The notes under the pieces: generated by a model | Told to the model about the DNA's origin: nothing | The model's input: only the letters and a program-made list of their open reading frames with translations | The model's database searches: none | Position numbers and translations under genes: made by a program | Assembly (NCBI GenBank): GCA_002376725.1 | Contig: DFOM01000022.1 | Location: 1-42,206, forward strand | Length of the DNA stretch: 42,206 nucleotides | DNA from: Cloacimonetes bacterium UBA3541 | Lineage (GTDB): Bacteria; Cloacimonadota; Cloacimonadia; Cloacimonadales; Cloacimonadaceae | Direction: 5' to 3' | Shown here: positions 34,259 through 42,046 of the stretch, piece by piece | How positions within the stretch are numbered: the first letter of the stretch is position 1 | How the letters are laid out: each line of letters begins with the position of its first letter

Positions 34259-35157
34259 TCTTTCATACAGCTTAAAGCCATTGCCATACAGAGCATTTTC
34301 AATTCTCCTGGATCTGCTCTTGAGGGAATAAGAATAGGTACTTTAGTCCCTACTATAACATGGGCAACTCTATATCCACAATAATAAGTGAGTAATTTGC
34401 CAAAGATATTTCCTGCTTCAATATTTGGAACAATAAAAACATCTGCATTTCCAGCTACCGGCGATTCTATTCCTTTGATTTTTGCAGCTTCAAGGCTAAC
34501 AGCATTATCAAAAGCTAAGGGTCCTTCTACTATACAGCCAGTAATTTGGTTTCTTTTATTCATCTGAGAGATTATAGCTGCATCAATGGCTGCTTGCATC
34601 TTAGGATTAACCGTTTCAACTGCAGCTAGCATAGCTACTTTCGGCTGAGGAGAACCCAGGTTATGAGCAACCTCAACCGCATTTTTAACAATAGCAACCT
34701 TTTCTTCTAAATTTGGTGCTATATTGACTCCACCATCACTGAGTAATTTCACTCCAGTAGGATGTTCAAAAGCAAGCACATCTGAAATAACAGCACTGAT
34801 ACGAAGTCCTTTATCTTTATCTAAAACGCAGCGCAATAGAAGTCCTGAATCAGTTTTTCCTTTAAGAATAATGTCGCCTTTTCCTTCTCGAGCCAATTGT
34901 ACACTCATTTCGGCAGCCTTAACTAAATCGCTACCTACATCAAGAATATCAAAGCTATAGCAATGATCAGGGTCCATTTTTCCCAGCAAAGAAATAATTA
35001 AGGATTTATCGCCTACTAATAAACAATCTGCTAGATTTTCCTTTTGAGCCATAATTGCTGCTTGAAGTACGGATTCTGTCTGAGCTGCTGCAATAATAAC
35101 CGTACCTTTTCTTTTAGCTTTAACACTTTCTACCATTTCATTGAAGTCTTTAAACAT
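34255..35157 (-). CDS. Phosphate butyryl-/acetyltransferase family protein (Ptb-like)
   Basis: A 300-residue member of the phosphate acetyl/butyryltransferase family. It matches the Ptb length and pattern: GTVIIAAAQTESVLQAA at the N-terminus, the central DIILKGKTDSGLLLR, LLSDGGVNIAPN, GPLAFDNAVS, and VFIVPNIEAGNIFGKLL. It would convert acyl-CoA to acyl-phosphate for ATP formation during fermentation. No acyl kinase gene is adjacent, so the acyl group (acetyl, butyryl or branched) cannot be decided. It lies 35 bp after the sigma-factor gene and overlaps rlmH. Confidence 0.88.
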   Translation of the reverse strand: MFKDFNEMVESVKAKRKGTVIIAAAQTESVLQAAIMAQKENLADCLLVGDKSLIISLLGKMDPDHCYSFDILDVGSDLVKAAEMSVQLAREGKGDIILKGKTDSGLLLRCVLDKDKGLRISAVISDVLAFEHPTGVKLLSDGGVNIAPNLEEKVAIVKNAVEVAHNLGSPQPKVAMLAAVETVNPKMQAAIDAAIISQMNKRNQITGCIVEGPLAFDNAVSLEAAKIKGIESPVAGNADVFIVPNIEAGNIFGKLLTYYCGYRVAHVIVGTKVPILIPSRADPGELKMLCMAMALSCMKE

Positions 35158-35192
35158 ATATTTGTTCCTATTCTATATAAGAGCTTATACTT

Positions 35193-36068
35193 TTAATAAT
35201 TATATTTTTCCAAAAATTCGTCTACTAATTTGTCCTCTTCAGGCTGCAATTCTGCTAATATTTTTTTTAAGGCGTCTTTCTGGATTTGACGCACCCTCTC
35301 TCGTGAAAGTCCCATAGTTTCAGCAATCTGGGCAAAATTGCGCGTTTCATGATTCTCATTTAATCCATAATAGGTTCTTATGATTTCTGCTTCTCGCTCA
35401 TCCAATTTTTTGATGGCATTTTCAATTTTATTTTGTAATCGTTCCCGACTGTAAATTTCTTGAGGGTCCACCAATCTCTCATCTCTGATTAAATCACGAG
35501 TAGAAAATTCCTGAAAATCACTATTTTGCAATAATTCATCATAGGAAGTAGTCTCAACCATTTGATCCTTTAGCTGTTCTATGGATTTTTGGGAGAGATT
35601 CATTTTCTCGCTAAGTTCTACAATTGAAGGAGTTTCTCCGGTCTCAGAGTAGATACGGTCTTCGGTGGCTTTTACTTTATGAGCAGAACTGGATTTTCCC
35701 ATAGGTACGCGGATGAGAGAACTTTTTTCAGATACAGCTTGCATAATTCTTTGCCTAATCCACCAAATTGCATAGGAAATCAGTTTTATATTCTGGTCGG
35801 GGTCAAATTTTTCAATAGCTTTAAGTAAACCTATATTGCCCTCACTGATAAGTTCTGAAAGGGAAAGACCTCTATTTTGGTACTGGGAAGCAATTTTAAC
35901 CACAAATTTCAAATTTGCTTGCATCAATTTATTAATGGCTTCCTGATCACCTTCTCGTGCTCTGAGAGCCAATTCATGCTCCTCTTCACGACTAAGGGTT
36001 TTAAACTTGGATATCTCTTTCAAATAATTCTGAAGAGCTTTATCCGCAAAAACATTTTCTCTATTCAC
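35193..36068 (-). CDS. RpoD/SigA-type sigma-70 factor, short form
   Basis: A 291-residue sigma-70 factor lacking region 1.1 and the non-conserved insert, as in Bacteroidota primary sigma factors. Region 1.2 (ALQNYLKEISKFK), region 2 (residues about 45-125, with SYAIWWIRQ), region 3 and region 4 (HTH RERVRQIQ, residues 256-263) are all present. Trp102, Trp103 and Gln106 match E. coli W433, W434 and Q437, while T440 is replaced by Met109. The -35-reading R-E-R-x-R-Q is conserved, consistent with the TTGACA boxes seen here. The start is GTG with AGGAGA upstream; no nearby ATG fits. Likely the housekeeping sigma factor. Confidence 0.88.
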   Translation of the reverse strand: MNRENVFADKALQNYLKEISKFKTLSREEEHELALRAREGDQEAINKLMQANLKFVVKIASQYQNRGLSLSELISEGNIGLLKAIEKFDPDQNIKLISYAIWWIRQRIMQAVSEKSSLIRVPMGKSSSAHKVKATEDRIYSETGETPSIVELSEKMNLSQKSIEQLKDQMVETTSYDELLQNSDFQEFSTRDLIRDERLVDPQEIYSRERLQNKIENAIKKLDEREAEIIRTYYGLNENHETRNFAQIAETMGLSRERVRQIQKDALKKILAELQPEEDKLVDEFLEKYNY

Positions 36069-36080
36069 GAGTCTCCTATT

Positions 36081-37316
36081 CTATTTTTTAAAAGGGAGCA
36101 CTTTACGTGGATTAATAGCATTTCCTTTGATACGATATTCAAAGTGTAAATGAGGACCAGTGGCATTACCAGTTGCTCCCATTGTTGCTATTTGTTGGCC
36201 TTGTAATACTTTATCACCCTCACGAACTAAATTTATCTCGTTATGCGCATAAACCGTCATAATAAAATCGGGATGTTCTACAATTATTACACTTCCGTAA
36301 CCGTTTTGTCTCCCAGAAAAAAGAACTACACCATCCATAACGGCATAGATGGGGGTGCCAGTTTTATTAGCTATATCAATACCTTTGTGAGGTCTACCAT
36401 GTCTTAAACCGAACTCCGAGGTAACCTTTCCTTCTGTAGGCATTATACAGTTCATAGTCGTTTGGTCACTTTTAGATGCTTCAGAACCAGCAGATAAATT
36501 CTTTTCTTCCTCTTCATCCAGCGGTCTTGGTTTTCCTACTATCCAAAGTTTTTGTCCAATGGAAAGTTTATTTGATTTAAGATTATTTAATGCTTTCAAT
36601 TCCTCAACCGTCATCCCATTTTCTTTAGCTATTTTGTATAAAGTATCTTTTTTCTGGACTACATATATTTTTTCAATAATCAAAGAGTCTGGCTCTTCGG
36701 AAGTACCAGATTCTACTTTGGGTGCTTCAATGGCTGTTTTTTTCTGATAACTGGATGGGTCTTTAATGAAAAGTTTATCTCCCTCTTTTATCGTGTGAGA
36801 TTCATTTTTAAAATTATTCCAAAGTAATAAATCGGCAAGTTTAATCTTATGATTGAGAGCAATACGATAAAGATTATCTCCCTTACGCACTTTGTAATAA
36901 TAATCTTCAGGATAAACAATTAATCCTTTTTCCTCAGAATCTAACTTTTGTCCAGCTAGAGTAATTGATGGTTCTTGGTCCTGGATGCTACTTACAGCAA
37001 GTGTAGCCGGAACTATCGTTGGGATTTCAGAGGGTGCAGATTTATCTTCTTCTTTTATTTTAAGGACCTGACCTGTGTGTATTATATTCCCTTTAATACC
37101 ATTTAATTTTCTTAGTTGTTCAATAGGTACATCATATTTTTTACTTAAGCTGTACAGGGTATCTTTGGGTTGAACTTTATGAGTTATATATTCAGCGGAT
37201 AAAATAATAGGCAATATAAAAAATATTAATAAAAGAGCCAATTTTCCCGGAGGTCTTATATCTAAAAACTTATCTTTCTCATTTTTATCTGATCGTTTAC
37301 CATATTTGAAAATCAT
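36081..37316 (-). CDS. LysM/M23 murein endopeptidase
   Basis: A 411-residue envelope protein: a basic N-terminus, a membrane or signal segment (residues about 25-41), three LysM peptidoglycan-binding repeats (about 43-88, 140-185, 217-261), and an M23 (LytM) peptidase domain (about 298-405). The zinc and catalytic residues His310, Asp314, His358, His389 and His391 are all present, so unlike EnvC/NlpD activators it should be an active endopeptidase cutting peptidoglycan cross-links. The ATG lies inside the acylphosphatase end (20-bp overlap), and the gene stops 12 bp before the sigma-factor gene. Confidence 0.93.
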   Translation of the reverse strand: MIFKYGKRSDKNEKDKFLDIRPPGKLALLLIFFILPIILSAEYITHKVQPKDTLYSLSKKYDVPIEQLRKLNGIKGNIIHTGQVLKIKEEDKSAPSEIPTIVPATLAVSSIQDQEPSITLAGQKLDSEEKGLIVYPEDYYYKVRKGDNLYRIALNHKIKLADLLLWNNFKNESHTIKEGDKLFIKDPSSYQKKTAIEAPKVESGTSEEPDSLIIEKIYVVQKKDTLYKIAKENGMTVEELKALNNLKSNKLSIGQKLWIVGKPRPLDEEEEKNLSAGSEASKSDQTTMNCIMPTEGKVTSEFGLRHGRPHKGIDIANKTGTPIYAVMDGVVLFSGRQNGYGSVIIVEHPDFIMTVYAHNEINLVREGDKVLQGQQIATMGATGNATGPHLHFEYRIKGNAINPRKVLPFKK

Positions 37317-37566
37317 TATACATTACCGTCTCTTCCTGTTCTGTAATTTCGAGTTCACGAACATCTATAAATCGGTTAGCATTACGAAGCAGTTCGCAAA
37401 ATCGGTTTAAGCTTTCCTGGTCTCCTGTGGCTTCTATTAAAACACTACCATCATATAGGTTTCTAACATATCCAGTTATTCCACAGCGTCGGGCACAGGT
37501 CTGAGCATAGTGTCTGAATCCAACTCCTTGAACTCTACCCCGTGCAATAATCTTCCAGGAATGCAT
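37297..37566 (-). CDS. acyP: Acylphosphatase
   Basis: An 89-residue acylphosphatase that hydrolyses acyl phosphates. It has the phosphate-binding loop ARGRVQGVGFRHYA with the catalytic Arg (GFR), and the GYVRNLYDGSVLIEATG motif with the catalytic Asn (RN). The family fold is complete. The ATG at 37566 is chosen over an in-frame TTG at 37572 because GGAG lies six bases before the ATG and would directly abut the TTG. It heads the - strand operon, preceded by a candidate promoter. Confidence 0.93.
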   Translation of the reverse strand: MHSWKIIARGRVQGVGFRHYAQTCARRCGITGYVRNLYDGSVLIEATGDQESLNRFCELLRNANRFIDVRELEITEQEETVMYNDFQIW

Positions 37567-37572
37567 ATTCAA

Positions 37573-37576
37573 CTCC
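37573..37576 (-). promoter_or_regulatory. Ribosome-binding site that decides the acylphosphatase start
   Basis: On the - strand, AAAGGAG (GGAG at 37576-37573) is followed by six bases and then ATG at 37566. The alternative TTG at 37572 would have no spacer. Confidence 0.8.
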
Positions 37577-37591
37577 TTTCAAAGATATAAC

Positions 37592-37620
37592 TTTTTATTT
37601 AGTTCAAGGATATTTGTCAA
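37592..37620 (-). promoter_or_regulatory. Candidate promoter of the acylphosphatase operon
   Basis: On the - strand, TTGACA (37620-37615), a 17-base spacer, and TAAAAA (37597-37592), leaving about 26 bases to the ATG. This could drive the whole 12-kb operon down to the Na/Pi cotransporter. Confidence 0.5.
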
Positions 37621-37773
37621 GCATTCATTTCTTCTGGGTGAGCCTATCTGTATTAAATACAATATATTAGGTGGATACTTAATTCTCTTAGCGTAGGTGC
37701 TTTGGTTCTGCTTATCCTTATGCCTTGAGTGAAAATTATTTTGTTAGCATTAATCTAAACAGAAATAGAATCT

Positions 37774-37809
37774 TGAAAAAGATAGAAGATTACCGATATA
37801 ATCCTCTAT
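37774..37809 (-). terminator. Rho-independent terminator overlapping the M28 stop codon
   Basis: On the - strand, ATAGAGGATTA (37809-37799) pairs with TAATCTTCTAT (37792-37782) over 11 bp with one G-U pair, loop six bases, followed by CTTTTTC. The M28 peptidase stop codon (37808-37806) lies within the 5' arm. Confidence 0.75.
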
Positions 37810-40703
37810 TTAATCATAATTATCTTTCTTATGCTATTTTTATTTCCCTGGCTTGCTTTTATATTATAGATTCCACTACTCACAGTTTTACCATTTTTAT
37901 CTGTTCCATCCCATTCATAGATAAAAGACTTGGGACTATAACCTTTATAGATTGTCTTTACAAACTGACCTCTTAGATTATAAATTTCTACCTTTACCGG
38001 TTGATCAGCATTTAGCCATTCAATCCGAAAAGAGGTCTTTTCTCCAAAGGGATTAGGATAATTCGCAGAGATAACAATCTTATTATCAATGGATAAGTTT
38101 GTAGTTATCCCAGGTTCATTGAAATAATGATGAAATGCGTATTCTACGAGGTTTTGGGCATTGGTTTTTATCATATTATAAAGTGGAAAACTCAGGACAA
38201 TGACCTTTCCGTTTTGCGTAGGATTATAGATGCCCACGGTGCTTTCATTTAAAGAACCCTGAGGAGTATCTGAATCATAATCCGAACCATATAAATAAAT
38301 AGCTTTAGCATAGGGAGAAGGTTCTATGCCTTCAACCTGATATATATGACCATTAAAAGAACTGATAGTTTTGTCAGGGTCAACTTCCAGAAGCGGGAAA
38401 TCTTCATAGCAAGGTATAGCATATTTGAATCTGGCAGAGCTTAAATAAGTTGTTTCACTGATTCCAATATTTTGATAAATGAAAGTATCTGAATTAAAAT
38501 AGTTAGGGTAAGAAGAATTTAAAGCAAAAGCCATAGTAGGATGATCTAGGCTGAAGAAGATGTTTCCTCCCAGCTCAATATATTCCTTTAGTTCGTCCCG
38601 AATAAAATAAGGATAATCCATGCTGGCAAGGTCATTACCATACCATAAAATAGAAGAATAAATGCCTATATCAGCTAAATTGAGAGTTTCTGAGAGATCA
38701 TTTAAATCCAGCTGATGAATTTTAAAGTTTTGCATAATATTACTATAAAATTCATCCGTCTGGGCATCAGTAGGCTGAAAAGGATTAGTACCACTCATAT
38801 TCTCAGTTTCATCAACGATGAGAATTCCCTTATTTAAAGTTACTGGACGGGATTTTACTAATGGCGTTAATTCACTGCTATTACCTGCTTGGTCTAAAGC
38901 ACAGAGACTATAGTAATAATAATTATCTGAGCCAATAACATCTCTATCCAGATAGCTATTTTGTGTAAGTAAACCACCAATTTGATTACCCAATTCTCCT
39001 TCAGTTTGAGAGCGATATAGTTTGTATCCAGCCAGGTCTAATTCCAGATTTTCATCCCAGGATAAAGAAACTGCACGATATACAGGCTCAACTTTAAAAT
39101 TTTTAGGAGTTAGAGGAATTAAATAGGGAGTACCACTGGCAACTATTATAAAGCTTTCTAATCCATTGAAATCTACACTGGAAACTCCTATATAATAGAG
39201 TTGTCCTTCCGTTAAATTTTCCAATCTATAAGAGGTCTGATTGGTTGATATAGGGTCATTCCATTGTCCTAAAACGGTTGAATAATACAGGTTATAATGG
39301 TCTAATACGGGTTCATAAGCACTTTCCCAGGTAACAATTAAAGAAGAACCATCTCCTGCATCGTGAACAGCTAAATTTATTGGTGCTAATGGTATTTCAG
39401 AAAACCTCACAGCACAGGCAGTAGATGCCTTAATTATCTCAGCACAGTAAGCCGGATTTATATTTTGTACTATATCATTTACAGAATGATAATAAGGAGA
39501 AAATTCATATTCTGAAAAATAAAGGATATTATAACCTTTTTGCCAGAAGGGATAACTGTCACTATTACTGCTATTATTTGAAGAACTGGAATAAGTATTT
39601 AAATCTGTGTATTGAGTAATTAACTGATAAGCATAATTAAAGTAATCTTCAGAGCCATCATAAGGATGTAAGACCAGATTCCAATTTTCTGGATTATTGT
39701 TATTAGCAATCATATCATGATTTATCATCAAACGAATTTGTTCTTGTTGTTCAAATGCGGTAGAGGCATAATATTTTGAACCCCAGAGTCCAAATTCCTC
39801 TGCGGCAAAAGTTACAAAACGAATGGAACATTTAGGTTGATAACCACTTTGCATAATAACTCTGGCAATTTCAAGAGTTCCTCCTGAGCCACTACCATTA
39901 TCATCTGCGCCGGGAGCAAATATTAAGGGTTCTATATCTTGATTAAGAGTTATAGAATCGTGATGTCCTCCTATGATTATATATTGTTCAGGATAGAGAG
40001 TACCTGGAATTGTTGCTATCACATTATACTGGTCAGTATTATTCCAGACAAAAGATTGCAACTGTACATCATTTATTCCGAAGCTGATAAATCTATTTTT
40101 TATCCATTCAGCTACCTGTAATCTATTATCTGCCAGAGCATAACGGGTCTCAAAATCCTGTAAACTTTGGATGTTATAGCGGATAGAATCTGCACTTACC
40201 AGCGATATAATTTGTGCAATATCTGATTTAGTGGGTTCTCTCTTTGGAAGTAATAATTTAGTTTCCGGAAAGACTAGCGGATCGGGACCTAATTTAGTAA
40301 AAGGATATTTGATAGCCTCTCTGAGTGTTATCTCATCCAGAGCACTTTCAATAAGATAGGTAGAATGCAATTTTAGTAGTATGTTTCCCACTGAATCAGG
40401 TAGAAAAAAAACTTCATCTTGAATTATTGAAATGAAGTATAAATTGGGCAAAGCTGAAACATCCGCAATTCTCAAAGTACCAGGGAAATCAATTTTATTA
40501 TCGGATTCAATTATTAGAGCAAATTCTTTATCATAGTGTAAAATCTGATAACCCTGTTTATTAAGTTGTCTCATTGCTTCATAAGTGGAAGGAACAGTAT
40601 AATAATTTATTATCTGTTGAGTTGGGATAGCCAAAATTGAAGGTAAGGCTAGCAGACTACTCGTAATAAGAAGTGAGGTCAGAAAGATAATCCATTTTTT
40701 CAT
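37806..40703 (-). CDS. Secreted M28 metallopeptidase with FnIII and FlgD-like C-terminal domains
   Basis: A 965-residue exported peptidase: signal peptide (about 1-25), prodomain, M28 zinc aminopeptidase domain (about 195-430), two fibronectin type III domains (about 438-530 and 532-625), a glutamine-amidotransferase-like beta/alpha segment (about 630-860, SSILWYGN...LKEYIELGGNIFFS), and a FlgD-like sorting domain (about 880-965, NYPNPFGEKTSF to KIIMIK). The M28 residues are complete: H247/D249, D267/D268, E302/E303, D330 and H406. It should digest proteins outside the cell or on its surface. The ATG follows TAAGGA. The same type of C-terminal domain ends the C25 protein. Confidence 0.92.
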   Translation of the reverse strand: MKKWIIFLTSLLITSSLLALPSILAIPTQQIINYYTVPSTYEAMRQLNKQGYQILHYDKEFALIIESDNKIDFPGTLRIADVSALPNLYFISIIQDEVFFLPDSVGNILLKLHSTYLIESALDEITLREAIKYPFTKLGPDPLVFPETKLLLPKREPTKSDIAQIISLVSADSIRYNIQSLQDFETRYALADNRLQVAEWIKNRFISFGINDVQLQSFVWNNTDQYNVIATIPGTLYPEQYIIIGGHHDSITLNQDIEPLIFAPGADDNGSGSGGTLEIARVIMQSGYQPKCSIRFVTFAAEEFGLWGSKYYASTAFEQQEQIRLMINHDMIANNNNPENWNLVLHPYDGSEDYFNYAYQLITQYTDLNTYSSSSNNSSNSDSYPFWQKGYNILYFSEYEFSPYYHSVNDIVQNINPAYCAEIIKASTACAVRFSEIPLAPINLAVHDAGDGSSLIVTWESAYEPVLDHYNLYYSTVLGQWNDPISTNQTSYRLENLTEGQLYYIGVSSVDFNGLESFIIVASGTPYLIPLTPKNFKVEPVYRAVSLSWDENLELDLAGYKLYRSQTEGELGNQIGGLLTQNSYLDRDVIGSDNYYYYSLCALDQAGNSSELTPLVKSRPVTLNKGILIVDETENMSGTNPFQPTDAQTDEFYSNIMQNFKIHQLDLNDLSETLNLADIGIYSSILWYGNDLASMDYPYFIRDELKEYIELGGNIFFSLDHPTMAFALNSSYPNYFNSDTFIYQNIGISETTYLSSARFKYAIPCYEDFPLLEVDPDKTISSFNGHIYQVEGIEPSPYAKAIYLYGSDYDSDTPQGSLNESTVGIYNPTQNGKVIVLSFPLYNMIKTNAQNLVEYAFHHYFNEPGITTNLSIDNKIVISANYPNPFGEKTSFRIEWLNADQPVKVEIYNLRGQFVKTIYKGYSPKSFIYEWDGTDKNGKTVSSGIYNIKASQGNKNSIRKIIMIK

Positions 40704-40824
40704 CTATATTTCCTTATTTTAATAAGTTTTTTACTTTAAGTTATAAGCAGTAATGAATAATTTATTATGATTACCAAAAAGTTTATCCTGAAATTTGGCA
40801 AGAAATTTTTAACCTGAATTATTC

Positions 40825-40852
40825 TTGACTTGAACAATCAATATATTATAGT
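40825..40852 (+). promoter_or_regulatory. Candidate promoter of the PDZ-barrel gene
   Basis: TTGACT (40825-40830), a 16-base spacer, and TATAGT (40847-40852), about 40 bases before the ATG. Both boxes are near-consensus; the best sigma-70-like promoter in the window. Confidence 0.55.
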
Positions 40853-40891
40853 TGTTTTATGATCTGAATATCAAGAAAGAGGTAAAAGATT

Positions 40892-42010
40892 ATGAAAATT
40901 AGATTATTATCACTTTTGCTAATATCGTTATTATTTAGCGTTCTAATAGCTGATAATCCCCATAATTTAAATCCGGAAATGAAAATGGTGGGATTATCTG
41001 ACAATCAATCAGATGAAGAAGTATATTTTGGCATATATATAAAGGACCTGGATTATCCCTTAGCTCAAGAGCTTGGTTATACTGAACTTTATGGCATATT
41101 GATAACTAAAGTAGTAAAAGATTCTCCAGCCTGGCAAGCAGGCATTAAAAATAATGATATTTTGATGGAACTTAATGGATATCCTATTTTTAATGTAAAA
41201 GAGTTTGACAGCATTAAAAAGCTCTTACAACCTGGAGATACTATATGGCTAACTATCTGGAGAGAGGGAAAGACATTTGATATCACTGCTAAATTACAGG
41301 GAAGGACGAAGGAGAAAAAAACTGGTAAATCAGAATCTAATGAGAAAGTTGCATATCCAGTGGGATGGGGAGGAGGCAGTTGGATGCCATACTGGGCAGT
41401 CTTTCCAGTGGATGATGTTAATGAATTAATTGCTCATATTGGAGAATCAACAGGAGATAAGGGCTTTGCTCATAACGCGATAAACGAAGATGGTGTGTTT
41501 ATGAGTGGAGGTGGGGGTAAAATCAATATTGGCAAAGGATTCTTCCTCGGAGGGGTTGGCGCTGGCTACAGTTTTTCCGATAGCGATGCTTCAACGCATT
41601 CCAAAATTAAATATAACCTTTCCTTTGGTGGAGTTACGCTGGATAAGCGTTATGCTATTAACAAAAAATTTATCGGTTCTCTGGGAATTATGCTTGGTTC
41701 TGGAGGTCATGAAGTGGAATATTCTGCTCTGGCAAATACAGATTTTAACTGGCCTGAAATCTCATCAGGTGGAAGTTTCAATGTAAAAGTCTCCCGTGAT
41801 TATTTTATGGTTCAACCTCGAGCTGAAATGCTGATTAGATTGCTTCCCTGGCTTGGTATTCAAACAGAGGTCGGTTATATGTGCGGAATTCCTACGCATA
41901 GTGGCTGGAAAGTGCAGGCTGCTACAGGTGATGTTTACAGTATTGATAATTCACCTGATACACCATTTCATAGCTTAACTATAAGTGTTGGTCCCTGGTT
42001 TGGCTTTTAA
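40892..42010 (+). CDS. Secreted PDZ-domain protein with probable C-terminal beta-barrel
   Basis: A 372-residue exported protein: signal peptide (1-20, MKIRLLSLLLISLLFSVLIA), one PDZ domain (about 45-137, with GILITKVVKDSPAWQAGI and GDTIWLTIWREG), a lysine-rich linker, and about 220 residues of Gly-rich, alternating beta strands (GFFLGGVGAGYSFS, YNLSFGGVTLDKRYAI, FIGSLGIMLGSGG) ending in ISVGPWFGF. A C-terminal Phe and paired aromatic strands suggest an outer-membrane beta-barrel. No protease domain is present. I do not recognise this domain pairing as a named family. The ATG follows AAAGAGG at 40876-40882. It is divergent from the M28 gene. Confidence 0.75.
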   Translation: MKIRLLSLLLISLLFSVLIADNPHNLNPEMKMVGLSDNQSDEEVYFGIYIKDLDYPLAQELGYTELYGILITKVVKDSPAWQAGIKNNDILMELNGYPIFNVKEFDSIKKLLQPGDTIWLTIWREGKTFDITAKLQGRTKEKKTGKSESNEKVAYPVGWGGGSWMPYWAVFPVDDVNELIAHIGESTGDKGFAHNAINEDGVFMSGGGGKINIGKGFFLGGVGAGYSFSDSDASTHSKIKYNLSFGGVTLDKRYAINKKFIGSLGIMLGSGGHEVEYSALANTDFNWPEISSGGSFNVKVSRDYFMVQPRAEMLIRLLPWLGIQTEVGYMCGIPTHSGWKVQAATGDVYSIDNSPDTPFHSLTISVGPWFGF

Positions 42011-42046
42011 GTAGATATTGAATAAATAATAATTATTCGTTGTCCC

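Noticed and set aside
37725..37976. 83-residue + strand reading frame
   Set aside because: Mostly antisense to the end of the M28 gene, TTG start without ribosome-binding site, no recognisable features.
40795..40823. Second + strand promoter TTGGCA with ATTATT upstream of the PDZ-barrel gene
   Set aside because: Poorer boxes than the TTGACT/TATAGT pair just downstream.
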